A DNA stretch of 64,000 bases. Source: Rhodoferax sp. BLA1 (lineage in GTDB: Bacteria; Pseudomonadota; Gammaproteobacteria; Burkholderiales; Burkholderiaceae_C). Positions 49,625 through 58,911 of the stretch are shown here, in pieces (position 1 is the stretch's first letter; the number at the start of each line of letters is the position of its first letter). The stretch lies in NCBI RefSeq assembly GCF_013416775.1, contig NZ_SZVI01000001.1, forward strand, positions 496,001-560,000, written 5' to 3'. The position numbers were made by a program, and so were the translations under genes. The notes below the pieces were generated by a model, which was not told the DNA's origin, did not search any database, and was given only the letters and a program-made list of their open reading frames with translations.

Positions 49625-52033
49625 CTATTTCGGCAAGGCTTTGAGCAGGCCGAGAAGCGAAACGATTCTTGGGACGCCACGCTGGGCGCCGACGTTGCCG
49701 CCATGTCGAGCCAAGTTTGTGGCCTCGAATTCGCGCACTGCCCGCAGGATCGTCTTCGCTGGCCATGTCACGCCAGCCCAATCCGGCTGATCGGCGACGT
49801 CGAACAGCGCATGGACCTCGCCGATCGCAGGCGACGGATAACCCATGGCGACCAGATCTACATCGGTCAGGATTCGATAGCCGGGAGCGGTCAAACGCAA
49901 AAGCCCCGCGGAAGGGCCTCCAACGCGATTTCGAAGCAACAAGTGCCTCGCCCTCGATAAATCCGATTGAACGTGCCACACGCCCGCGACAGGTCCAAGA
50001 CGGGCCACGCCGACTTTGTTGACGCGCATCCACGCGAGCTGTTCGTCTTCGTAACCCCATGCGACCAAGACCATGTGTTCGGCCGGAGGCAGCGCTCGAT
50101 AGGCGTCCCCAAAGACATCCAACTCGGGAAGCGCCAATCCGGCTTTGGGCGCGACGTCGGCCTTGGATCGATAAGCCTCCATGAGGTAAAAGCTGCCGCG
50201 TTCTTGCGCGGTTGTCCTGTCGCACAAGTGGGCGAGCATTTCATCGAGAAAAAGCGATAGGCGATCCATCCCCTGAGCCCGGCCCGCATCGTCCGGCGAC
50301 ACGCTGAAAGCGCCCAAGCCTGGCAAAATTTCATGAAAGCCCTCGAACCGCACGGGCTTCGACGAACTACCTGGATACAAAACGTAGGCTCCCTGCGAGC
50401 GTTTGATGGCATCTCGGTAGGCGTGCATCTTCAACAGATCCTGCCTCTTGTAATTACCGTCGGTTTCCTCATCGGCGTCGTCCGAGCTCTCCGTTCCAAA
50501 AAGGCCTTCGATGTTCTCCACCCGATATTTCGCGTCGAAGTGGACGTGGACCAACAACTCGTCGCACTCCGCCTTTTGTTCATCAATCCCCTCGGGCCAG
50601 AACGTCAGCGTGTAGTCCGGGTGCAATGCCCTCGTCCAACTTCCGCCCGCGCTCCGCTCCTTGGTCGGCCCGAAGCGCTTGTTGTAGGAGAAGCGCGCAT
50701 TGAGCCTGCGTTGACTCCCGGCTACCATGCCTACGAACGGCCCCAACTCGATCCGCTTTCGGAGCCGCAAATTTGGCTCCCCCTCATTGAGCCCGTCGAC
50801 CAACTCTTCGACCGCTGGGCGATCGCCTCCTTGGCACCTGCCATAGAACCACTCCAGCAGCTCGAAAAACAGCCAATACTCATAGAGGCTCGCCACGTCG
50901 CGTTGCCCAGCCTTGAACAAATCTTCGCCGCCCTCCCAAGACAATTCCGCCGCCGTTCGGAAACGCAGCCACCAGCGAAGAATCTCCCGGTAACCCGCTT
51001 TGCGTTGGAGAACAGGACTGCCCAAAGGGGCTAGGCTCATTGGGCCAACTTCGCGAAACAACGATCGGCCAAGCCAGTCCTCAACGGTTCCCGCGAGTCG
51101 TTTGGCTAGAGACGAGGAAGCGCCCCATCCTTTGCGCGATTCGAAAACCACTTGGGCATGGGTCAAGAACGAGCGGAACTCGCCCAAGGCGAATTTCACA
51201 AATCTATTCTCAGGCGTGTCGAGGTCGCGCGATCGGCGTGGAATCAGCACCCTCTCGGCGACACTCTCCAATCCCGTGGCAACCCGCAGCGGGTGTCCGG
51301 CCGGTATCGCTCGTCGCGGGTTGCCGCCCACGAGTTGGCGCACAGCTGATGGCGTCCAACGAATGGGTCGTTCGGTGGAAACCGAATCGACCACGGTCGT
51401 CAGCCGCTCATGCGGATAACTAAGGATGCGCTGCATGGCCGACGAAAAGTCGGAGCAGTCGAGCGTTTCGCGGAGCAATTCAAGCTGTATTTGCAGCCAC
51501 CCCTCGTCGGTCCTCTCTTCGAAAGACGATTGAAAGCCCACCTTCGCGGAGGAGCGAGAGTCGGCCACTAAACCTGCGAGCTCATCGGCCAAGCGGCGAA
51601 GCATGCCTCGGTATTCAGTCCGGTAATCGAGTTTGAGCGAACGGACGTCGATCAACGCTGACGCCACCGGAGCCTTGTCGTTGTCCACAAGGCCTTGGAC
51701 CAGCTCCAAAAGAAGCGTCCCGCAAAACGTTTTAGTCTCGATCAATCCCTCGTCGCGCGCACCTGTCGCCGCCAAGCTGCTGCGCCTGCTCGACAAGCTG
51801 CAACGCAAGCGCAGGTCGTCGCCATTTTCAGGAAACACCTTGTATTCGTAACGCTCGGACTCTCGCAACTGGACCGTGGTCTCGCCATGTTCGCGTGCCT
51901 CCGCCTCGTCTATTTCGACCAGGGGGGCTGATTCGTCGCGCGCGGTCGCCTTTGCTGGCGTCAGCTTGACGCGGGCGAGCAACGCTCCCGAAGAGGCTCG
52001 GAAAAGGACTTCGTGATCCGAAAGCGGACGCAC
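49625..52033 (-). CDS. McrC-like restriction nuclease (DUF2357, PD-(D/E)XK)
   Basis: 802 aa from a GTG at 52033, four bases after the McrB-like stop and preceded by GAGGCG; an upstream ATG would overlap that gene by 71 bases. The N-terminal part is a DUF2357-like region (TPENRFVKFALGEF), followed by a PD-(D/E)XK nuclease of the DUF524/PDDEXK_7 type: HPDYTL, FDAKYR (~496) and KMHAYRDAI. A further ~200 residues (LVAWGYEDEQLAWMRVNKVG onward) form a C-terminal domain I cannot name. It is predicted to be cut-executing partner of the upstream AAA+ protein. Confidence 0.85.
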   Translation of the reverse strand: MRPLSDHEVLFRASSGALLARVKLTPAKATARDESAPLVEIDEAEAREHGETTVQLRESERYEYKVFPENGDDLRLRCSLSSRRSSLAATGARDEGLIETKTFCGTLLLELVQGLVDNDKAPVASALIDVRSLKLDYRTEYRGMLRRLADELAGLVADSRSSAKVGFQSSFEERTDEGWLQIQLELLRETLDCSDFSSAMQRILSYPHERLTTVVDSVSTERPIRWTPSAVRQLVGGNPRRAIPAGHPLRVATGLESVAERVLIPRRSRDLDTPENRFVKFALGEFRSFLTHAQVVFESRKGWGASSSLAKRLAGTVEDWLGRSLFREVGPMSLAPLGSPVLQRKAGYREILRWWLRFRTAAELSWEGGEDLFKAGQRDVASLYEYWLFFELLEWFYGRCQGGDRPAVEELVDGLNEGEPNLRLRKRIELGPFVGMVAGSQRRLNARFSYNKRFGPTKERSAGGSWTRALHPDYTLTFWPEGIDEQKAECDELLVHVHFDAKYRVENIEGLFGTESSDDADEETDGNYKRQDLLKMHAYRDAIKRSQGAYVLYPGSSSKPVRFEGFHEILPGLGAFSVSPDDAGRAQGMDRLSLFLDEMLAHLCDRTTAQERGSFYLMEAYRSKADVAPKAGLALPELDVFGDAYRALPPAEHMVLVAWGYEDEQLAWMRVNKVGVARLGPVAGVWHVQSDLSRARHLLLRNRVGGPSAGLLRLTAPGYRILTDVDLVAMGYPSPAIGEVHALFDVADQPDWAGVTWPAKTILRAVREFEATNLARHGGNVGAQRGVPRIVSLLGLLKALPK

Positions 52034-52037
52034 GATC

Positions 52038-54245
52038 TCACGCCTCGGCGAAAGAGGCGAATCCGTTGTCGTTGAGCAAGCGCCACATGCGAGCGATCTT
52101 CTCTGCACTCACCGCATAGGGCGCGCCATCTGGAACCACCGGCGACGGCTCAAAGGTCTTCACAGTGGACTTGGCAGCGGCCTCCGCCGCGGCCAGAGCG
52201 TTATCGCCCCGAGCAACCGTGTCGGACACGCAAAGGAACCAGAGCTTTTTGAGCAGCGGGCCAAGCTTGGCTCGCGAACCATGAAGCTTCGGCAAAAATT
52301 TCTGGGCGACCAAACAATCGAAAGCCTTGGCGAACCACGCCAGATCGGAGTCGGCGTGTCCTCCGAGCAGCTTGTAAAAGTGTATAAACCGAGCAGCCTC
52401 ATGCGCCACCCTGTAGCCAAACTCGGCACCGTTGCCGCTAAGCGCCTTGAAGAACAACAGCATTTCCGCCTCGTATTGGCTTTTGAGCGGATCGGCGAAT
52501 TGGGGAACTTGGCCACCAGCTTGCGCCACAAAGGCAGGGCCGAACGCCGCACCCTTACCAGCGATTTTCAACAAGTCAGGTTTGCTCGGATTTCCTAGGA
52601 AAATAGCGAGCTCTTCGGCATCCATGCGGAACTCGATCACGCTTGCCCTGTCGAGAACCTTTGGCGAAAACATGTAGGTCGTTTCGTCGACATTGACCGT
52701 GCCTATGATGAACAGATTCTTGGGCAGGCCAATCTCATTGGGGACCACTACGCCATCAGACTTGCGCTCGGCGTCCCTGTGCAAGTTGATCTTCTCGTCG
52801 GACTCTATGACGGAGAGCACATCGGCGAAGTAGCGTTCCACATGCGAGAGGTTCATCTCGTCCAATATCAGGATATGTGGGACCGAAGGATTTGCCTTGG
52901 CTTGAAGCATCAGGTCCAAGGCTGGCTTGGACACGTAACTCTTGACATCCAACCCGTTGGCGTATCCGAGGATGTTTTCATTTCCGGTCCAATCGGCGCC
53001 GACCGGGACGACTTCGTAACATTTATCCCCGCCTTTTTTGACGCGAGCCTTGATTAACGCGAGTGCAGCCAATTTCAGGAACGGGCGGAAGCGATGCAAA
53101 TATGGGCTGAACAGGCTCGTTTTTTCGATCTCATTCGATATCGTCAAGATCGGCACATCTTCTGCATTTTTGTTGGCTTCGAACCAATTGGCCCACTCTT
53201 CGATGATTTCACGCGGCACCATGTTTTTTATGGTTCGCTTGCCACCCTCACCCTCACCCGCATCCGCATCCGCATCCTTTTCGCTTTTTTCATCATCTGC
53301 GTCGCCATCGGCCTCATCGGCCTTCGCCTCGCTGGCTACATGCCCATTCTCATTCCAAAATTCAACGCCCACCGAATCGGACTTCTTGACCACATACTTC
53401 ACGCGATCAGATTCGAAAATTGTTCCGGGGACAAATGGATCAGCGATCGACGCCGATGGCGTCAGCCATGTCGCGAATGCTTGCGCAAGCTTAGTCTTTC
53501 CCGATCCAGCAAGTCCCGAGGCGATCAAAAACCGCTTAGACAGAAGGCTGGCCAAAAAGCGATGGGCTTCGGCCGGATCGATGCGCAGTTCGGCGACATC
53601 AGCGTCGGCTTTAAATTGCTTGACGATGTTGGCGAAATCGACGGGGCCAGAGCTGCTTGACGGGCTAGAAGGCGCGGGAGCGGAGCTTTCCCCTTTGGGA
53701 TCAGGCGGCTCATAGGCGAACAAGTTCTCCAATTCAGGATAGGCCGCGACCGTCTCCGCTCGGAACGTTGGGTGAATCGCGTTCAAGCCATAAACGAGCG
53801 CCATGACGTTTTGATTGGGCTCGGTTCTCTTGATCATCTGCACCGTTTGATTTGCATGGGTGTCCACGCCAAGGACCGGCACGTCCGAGCACCAGTAGTA
53901 GGCCACCGGGGCAATGCCAAGCAAATCCTTCTGGTTCACCGACTGCGGCAAGATGACTTTGATCTCGACGCCCACCACCCACTGATCCGCGTAATTGGGG
54001 CCACCGCTCTTTTTTGTGACGGTGCCAAGAGCCCGGAGTCCACGCGTCCAGTCGATGGCTCCGCCCTTGTTGTTGTCAGAGCCAAGGCAAATGAACGCGA
54101 AGTCGCCAAGGGCAAGCTCCGAAGGAACCTGGGTGCAGCTCACGTCGATCAACACGGGAGGCGTCGGCGACTTCTTCCACGCGTCTATCTTCTTGATGTC
54201 TGCGACGCTGTCTTTGCCCAGTCTGATGATCGCAAAATTTCCCAT
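52038..54245 (-). CDS. McrB-like AAA+ GTPase/ATPase restriction subunit
   Basis: 735 aa, starting at the ATG giving MGNFAIIRLGKDSV after GGGAG; a second ATG lies 15 codons upstream. N-terminal ~190 residues form an uncharacterised, possibly EVE-like DNA-reading domain. The AAA_5 domain has Walker A GLAGSGKT (~240), Walker B ILILDEMNLSHVE (~458) and the McrB-type sensor IIGTVNVDETTYMF (~514). Between Walker A and B is an acidic Asp/Glu/Ala-rich linker (53245-53330). Expected to translocate DNA with the nuclease downstream. Confidence 0.87.
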   Translation of the reverse strand: MGNFAIIRLGKDSVADIKKIDAWKKSPTPPVLIDVSCTQVPSELALGDFAFICLGSDNNKGGAIDWTRGLRALGTVTKKSGGPNYADQWVVGVEIKVILPQSVNQKDLLGIAPVAYYWCSDVPVLGVDTHANQTVQMIKRTEPNQNVMALVYGLNAIHPTFRAETVAAYPELENLFAYEPPDPKGESSAPAPSSPSSSSGPVDFANIVKQFKADADVAELRIDPAEAHRFLASLLSKRFLIASGLAGSGKTKLAQAFATWLTPSASIADPFVPGTIFESDRVKYVVKKSDSVGVEFWNENGHVASEAKADEADGDADDEKSEKDADADAGEGEGGKRTIKNMVPREIIEEWANWFEANKNAEDVPILTISNEIEKTSLFSPYLHRFRPFLKLAALALIKARVKKGGDKCYEVVPVGADWTGNENILGYANGLDVKSYVSKPALDLMLQAKANPSVPHILILDEMNLSHVERYFADVLSVIESDEKINLHRDAERKSDGVVVPNEIGLPKNLFIIGTVNVDETTYMFSPKVLDRASVIEFRMDAEELAIFLGNPSKPDLLKIAGKGAAFGPAFVAQAGGQVPQFADPLKSQYEAEMLLFFKALSGNGAEFGYRVAHEAARFIHFYKLLGGHADSDLAWFAKAFDCLVAQKFLPKLHGSRAKLGPLLKKLWFLCVSDTVARGDNALAAAEAAAKSTVKTFEPSPVVPDGAPYAVSAEKIARMWRLLNDNGFASFAEA

Positions 54246-54306
54246 GGCCACGCTCCCTATCTTATTCTGATTTGATTGATCAGTCCCCATGAGTGTCGCC
54301 TAGATT

Positions 54307-55647
54307 TCATGGGGCCTTTTTCGCCAACCGCTGCAATGCGGCTTCCAAGGGCTGGAACAATGTCCGATCCTGGCTGTTCACCCTGCGCAGGATTCCAGTC
54401 GCCGCGTTCGGGCTCAGGAAATAACGCGCAGAAGGCTTGACCTTGTCGAGCGAATCGACCACCCGCGAGTGCACCGGCTTCTTGGGCGCGGGAGACACTG
54501 GCGACATGTGGCACAAGCCATCGAACATCACTCCGCCGTTGTTCCACTTGATCTTCGGCGCGTTGTCGCGGTCCACGAAAGTCTCGATCTGAACTGTGGT
54601 GGCCTTGGCGGAAGCAAAGTCTGGCACGCGGCTCTTGGCGTAATCGATCACCGCGTCGGCAGGCTCCGCCCCTTTGGCCTTCGGTACGGCGACTTTGAGC
54701 TCCGCCCGAATGCGCTTGGCGACCCACTCCACAACCGGAACCGAGACGGCGTTGCCAATTGCGTGATAGCGCATGGTGTCGATAGCGTCATCGCTCAAAT
54801 GAAAATCTTCGTGCGGGAAGGTCCATCCCTCAGGGAAGCCTTGAAGCTTCTCGCATTCTGTGGGCGTCAACCGACGAACCTCGTCGTGATACGAGATATA
54901 GGAGCGACTCCAATCGGTGCCTGTGTGGCGCCCCGACGTCGCTGCAAGGCAAAACGCCACTTCGGGAACATGAGCGCCGGTTTCTTCGCATACGGTTGGG
55001 CGCAAGAAGCCCAAACGAGCGCTTTCGGGCAAAGCCGTGTGGCCCGCCTCATAGAGAACGTTCAACGCGTTTATGGCCGAGCCCTTCCACGCGCAGATAT
55101 AGACCCGCGGCCTCGACTGGGGAGCTCCGAAGTAGCGGGTGTTGAATATGCGCCAAGCCACGCCGTATCCAAGCATCTGGAAGGTTTGCAAGATGACGGC
55201 GAAGTCGCGGCCATCGTGCGAGTTCAGCAAGCCCGACACGTTCTCCATGAGAACCACGGGCGGCAATTTTTGCTTGACCAGCTCAGCGAAGGGATAAAAC
55301 AGGCCCGTGTTCTTGCCGCTCAAACCATCGCGCCCCAGCCAGCCGCGGGCGACCGACACGTCCTGGCATGGAAAACCACCGCACCAGACCTCCGCATCGG
55401 GAATCTCCTCGGCCTTTAACTCCAAGATGTTCGGGACACATGGGACAGCGGGCCAGTGGCGGCGCAGGACGCTAGTGCAAAAACTGTTGATCTCGCAATG
55501 AAACGAAGTCGATATCCCCGCCCGATCAAACCCTAGATCGAAGCCCCCGATCCCCGCGAAGAAGGAATTCACCCTTGGCTTTTTCGAACTTGTCTTTGGC
55601 GCCTCGCCCTTGATATGTTGAGCCGCTTTCGCTTTTTTGGTTGCCAT
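54307..55647 (-). CDS. DNA (cytosine-5-)-methyltransferase
   Basis: 446 aa. All main C5-methyltransferase motifs: I FAGIGGFDLGF, IV GGFPCQDVSVA with catalytic Cys, VI LMENVSGLL, VIII APQSRPRVYI, X YHAIGNAVSVPVVEW. The target-recognition region lies between VIII and X (~190-270). It has a ~110-residue C-terminal extension beyond motif X. It is the first gene of the leftward operon and is predicted to protect host DNA from the downstream McrB/McrC-like complex; the recognition site cannot be read from sequence. Confidence 0.93.
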   Translation of the reverse strand: MATKKAKAAQHIKGEAPKTSSKKPRVNSFFAGIGGFDLGFDRAGISTSFHCEINSFCTSVLRRHWPAVPCVPNILELKAEEIPDAEVWCGGFPCQDVSVARGWLGRDGLSGKNTGLFYPFAELVKQKLPPVVLMENVSGLLNSHDGRDFAVILQTFQMLGYGVAWRIFNTRYFGAPQSRPRVYICAWKGSAINALNVLYEAGHTALPESARLGFLRPTVCEETGAHVPEVAFCLAATSGRHTGTDWSRSYISYHDEVRRLTPTECEKLQGFPEGWTFPHEDFHLSDDAIDTMRYHAIGNAVSVPVVEWVAKRIRAELKVAVPKAKGAEPADAVIDYAKSRVPDFASAKATTVQIETFVDRDNAPKIKWNNGGVMFDGLCHMSPVSPAPKKPVHSRVVDSLDKVKPSARYFLSPNAATGILRRVNSQDRTLFQPLEAALQRLAKKAP

Positions 55648-55846
55648 CAGAAATTGAAAAAAATGCCTTAAACATAGCCACGAGGACTCTCAAGGCCAAA
55701 CGTTGCCTCTCACCGCTCACGCCACGGGAACCCTCGCACGATCGAATCCGCACATGCGTAGACGCCCCATTGTCCGCTATGGACAACGACTCGATGCAGA
55801 GGAGATCGTAGTGAACCGCCGTCCAATATAACTGGTTTAATTTACA

Positions 55847-55864
55847 CACTGTTTGTTTGAACAG
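55847..55864. promoter_or_regulatory. Inverted repeat in the divergent defence promoter
   Basis: ACTGTT (55847-55852), TGTTTG, AACAGT (55859-55864). A perfect 6-bp dyad in AT-rich sequence, suitable as a repressor site for the ATPase gene 110 bases downstream. Confidence 0.4.
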
Positions 55865-55931
55865 TATAAGCGTAAGCGAGTCGTGGCCTTCAAGCGACGT
55901 TCCCTCTCAAAACCTCCCATGGCCCGCAATT

Positions 55932-55949
55932 TCCCATGCGCGCATGGGA
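55932..55949. promoter_or_regulatory. Perfect 18-bp palindrome before the ATPase gene
   Basis: TCCCATGCG followed by CGCATGGGA with no spacer, ending 27 bases before the GTG start. A related CTCCCATGGC occurs just upstream at about 55915. It could be an operator or a translational hairpin. Confidence 0.5.
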
Positions 55950-55976
55950 GCACAATTCAGAAAAAAGGGGGGGTTT

Positions 55977-58589
55977 GTGACGATTCTTCAAGAAATACAC
56001 AAATGGTCGAAGGCGCAGCCTGCTTGGCAACAAGACGCGATCCGGCGGCTTTATGTCGATCGGACGCTTTCCGGGCCTGACATAGACGACCTCTATGCCT
56101 TGGCCAAGTCCGAACATGGCATCGAGGACCCAAATGAACGCATGCCAGCGGCGCTTGCCGATACCGATCTGGCTCCGCCGCCCGTCCCCGACCGACTCGT
56201 CCAGATCTCCGCCATCAAAAATCTGGTGAACGTGAACGCATTGGCTGAGGGCCAGAGCCTTCCAATCAGCCTGACGGGCCTCACCGTCATCTATGGAGAA
56301 AACGGCACGGGAAAATCAGGATACAGCCGGGTGCTCAAAAAAGCGTGCCGGGCGCGCAATCAAGCAGAAGCGATACTGCCCAACGCACGAAAAGAGACTG
56401 GCAAGTTCGGCCCGCCGGAAGCTGAATTCGTCGTCCACGTCAACGGAACGGAATTGCCTTTGGCGTGGAAAGGCGGACACGCTTCGCCGGAGGAACTGTC
56501 CGAAATCGCTATATTCGACTCGCACTGCGCTCGAGCCTACGTGGACAACGAGGGAGACTTCGCCTATGTCCCCTATGGGCTAGACCTTCTCGAAGGGCTT
56601 GCCAAGGCATGCACCACCATTAAAGGGTTGGCCCTTCATGAAATCGCAGCCAACAAGCCCAACTTAGAGCCGTTCGCTTCAATTGCGAAGACCGCCACAA
56701 AAGTCGGGAAGTTGCTTTTTGGACTTTCAGCAAAGACCAAAATCTCCGATGTCGATGCGCTCGCCACGCTGTCCGAAGGAGATTTGGCACGGTTGGCCGT
56801 CCTCAACAAGACCCTCGCCGAAGCCGATCCAAAGCAAAAGGCGCAAGTTTTGCGGCTTCGCTCCACCCGCTTCACTGGACTGGCCACACGGGTTGGCGCC
56901 GCGGCTTCGAAGGTCGACGACGCCAAGATCAACGCGTTACACGCATTGGTAAACAAATCCAACGCAGCCAAAGCGGTCGCCCAGCTCGCGTCCAAGCAAT
57001 TCAAAGAAAAACCAGGCCAATTGGCCGGAACTGGCGATCAGCTTTGGAAAGATCTCTTTGAAGCTGCCCGCGAATTTGCGACTGTTTCGCATGCGGGGCA
57101 TATCTTTCCGCATCTACCGCCCGATTCAACTTGCCCACTTTGCCAAAACTCGTTGGGGAACGATGGCGTAGCTCGACTTATTGCATTCGACACATTCATT
57201 CAACAGGCTGCGGAGACCGCCGCCAAGGCCGCTAAGAAGACAGCCGCAGACGCTTATAGGGAGCTCGAAACGGCCACCCTTGATCTCCTTATCGATGAAG
57301 CCTTGGCCAACGAAATCATCGATGCGTTTCCCGAAGATCTGACCGCGTGCTCCGGATTTCAAAATGCAATGCTGGATCGCCGGAACGCCGCCTTGAAGGC
57401 CTGCGGCGCCACCTCGACATGGGAATCCATCTCGCCATTGCCGACAAACCCGAGCACCTTGCTGACAGCCAAAGCGACGGCGCTGCTCGCAGAGGCCAAA
57501 ACGCTCGAAGCCTCCATGGACGAAAAAGCCAAGGCGGCGATGGTTTTAGAGCAGGCCGAACTTGAAGCTCGGACCAAACTTTCCGATTTAAAAACGACTG
57601 TCATGGACGCCATTGGCAAGCTGGCTCTGACCGCAAAACTGCAAGCCTGCGTCAACGGTCTTTCAACCACTGGAATCTCTCGAAAGTCGACGGACCTCTC
57701 CAAAGACCTCGCGACACAAGAAGTCGCGGACGCCCTCAACGATGAATTGAAGGTTCTCAACGTCCATGAGCTTCAAGCCGTCATGAAACCGGTGTCGGTT
57801 GGTGGCCGGACCCAATTCAAACTCGCGTTGCAGCTTCCCGGCGGCGGAGCCCCCTCAGCCATTCTCAGCGAAGGCGAACAGCGGGCCATCGCGATCGCAT
57901 CGTTCCTAGCGGAGGTGAAGCTTGGAAAAGGACTCGGAGGCGTCGTTTTTGATGATCCAGTTTCATCCTTGGACCACCGCCGGCGCGCCCATGTTGCCAG
58001 TCGACTGGTTGAAGAATCCAAGCAGCGGCAGGTCATCGTGTTTACGCACGACATCTATTTCCTTTGCATCATCCAGCAAGAGGCTGACCTTTCTGGCTCG
58101 CCCGCCACAACCCAGTGCATTGGCAAGGGAACCGCCGGATTTGGTGTTCAAGCCGACAGGCTACCCTTCGACACGCTCAGCACCTCAAAGCGCGTGAAAG
58201 CGCTTCGCCAACTTTGCGACAACGTCGCAATAATTCACAAGACCGGCGACGAAGCCGAGACCACGCGCCTCACCCGCGAGGCCTACGCACATTTGCGCAT
58301 GGCTTGGGAGCGCGGGGTTGAAGAGGTCCTTCTTCAAGGGGCCGTCACACGATTCATCGAAGGTGTGTCTACCCAAAAGCTCAAATATGTGATCGTTGAG
58401 GATAGCGACTATCAAGCCATCAACGCGGGCATGACCAAGAGCTCGAAGTATTCGGGACACGATCCCGCGACACCGGCCCAGTTAGCCACACCACACTACG
58501 ACGACCTACGCGCCGACATCGATAAGCTGGAAAGTTGGCGAGCTGCGGTGGAGGCGAGAAAATCGACTGTCGAGGCACGCCGCAAGTAA
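55977..58589 (+). CDS. Rad50/RloC-like ABC ATPase, putative anticodon nuclease
   Basis: 870 aa from a GTG preceded by AAGGGGGGG; the N-terminus then reads TILQEIHKWSKAQPAW, as in related single-gene ATPases. ABC motifs: Walker A GENGTGKS (107-114), signature LSEGEQ (~629), Walker B VVFDDPVSSLDH (~656-667), H-loop VFTHD (~688). Long helical arms flank CPLC (386-389), a zinc-hook motif. After the ATPase, R774-x3-E778 ... H828 resembles the Arg-Glu-His triad of PrrC/RloC anticodon nucleases, though the Glu-His spacing is 50 rather than about 31. Divergent from a restriction-modification operon, as expected for such back-up nucleases. Confidence 0.7.
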   Translation: MTILQEIHKWSKAQPAWQQDAIRRLYVDRTLSGPDIDDLYALAKSEHGIEDPNERMPAALADTDLAPPPVPDRLVQISAIKNLVNVNALAEGQSLPISLTGLTVIYGENGTGKSGYSRVLKKACRARNQAEAILPNARKETGKFGPPEAEFVVHVNGTELPLAWKGGHASPEELSEIAIFDSHCARAYVDNEGDFAYVPYGLDLLEGLAKACTTIKGLALHEIAANKPNLEPFASIAKTATKVGKLLFGLSAKTKISDVDALATLSEGDLARLAVLNKTLAEADPKQKAQVLRLRSTRFTGLATRVGAAASKVDDAKINALHALVNKSNAAKAVAQLASKQFKEKPGQLAGTGDQLWKDLFEAAREFATVSHAGHIFPHLPPDSTCPLCQNSLGNDGVARLIAFDTFIQQAAETAAKAAKKTAADAYRELETATLDLLIDEALANEIIDAFPEDLTACSGFQNAMLDRRNAALKACGATSTWESISPLPTNPSTLLTAKATALLAEAKTLEASMDEKAKAAMVLEQAELEARTKLSDLKTTVMDAIGKLALTAKLQACVNGLSTTGISRKSTDLSKDLATQEVADALNDELKVLNVHELQAVMKPVSVGGRTQFKLALQLPGGGAPSAILSEGEQRAIAIASFLAEVKLGKGLGGVVFDDPVSSLDHRRRAHVASRLVEESKQRQVIVFTHDIYFLCIIQQEADLSGSPATTQCIGKGTAGFGVQADRLPFDTLSTSKRVKALRQLCDNVAIIHKTGDEAETTRLTREAYAHLRMAWERGVEEVLLQGAVTRFIEGVSTQKLKYVIVEDSDYQAINAGMTKSSKYSGHDPATPAQLATPHYDDLRADIDKLESWRAAVEARKSTVEARRK

Positions 58590-58911
58590 TGGTCTCAACC
58601 GAAAGTTAGCATGCCACGTGACGAAGAACCTTGCTGACCCTTGAGACGATCACAGATCAACTCGACAGTGTTTTCTTCTACCGCCCAGACTCCTAGGAGC
58701 TGTCATATGAACTGATGCCTGCGTGTGGGTACTTTCTGAGGTCATCTTTCATATCTACAAGCGCATTTTCTTTGCCTTCCTACAATCCGCTTCCGATCAG
58801 AACAAAAACCTGATGCACGGGCAACCGCGAACCAGATCGTCTTCTATTGATCCATCCGGTGTCCTACCCCGTTTGACGTTGTTTCTCTCTTTCTCCAAGG
58901 ACCTGCTCTCC
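58590..58911. other. Intergenic region between the ATPase and Ala/Lys-rich protein genes
   Basis: 322 bases with no convincing gene. A Shine-Dalgarno-like TAGGAG precedes only a two-codon frame (ATG AAC TGA, near 58706), possibly a leader. No direct repeat matching the ssb-side boundary was found by eye. Confidence 0.45.

Larger units (their letters stand above)
55648..55976. other. Divergent promoter region of the defence module
   Basis: 329 bases between the methyltransferase and the ABC-type ATPase starts. It holds two inverted repeats (55847-55864 and 55932-55949), suggesting shared or cross-regulation of the two transcription units. Confidence 0.55.

Noticed and set aside
49449..50225. 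258-aa reading of the Vsr frame extending through the nuclease gene
   Set aside because: The N-terminal 200 codons are an Arg-rich shadow of the nuclease gene; only the last 57 codons match Vsr.
58706..58810. 32-aa frame after the two-codon ATG AAC TGA near 58706
   Set aside because: No family, no conserved pattern, and it overlaps the probable promoter of the next gene.
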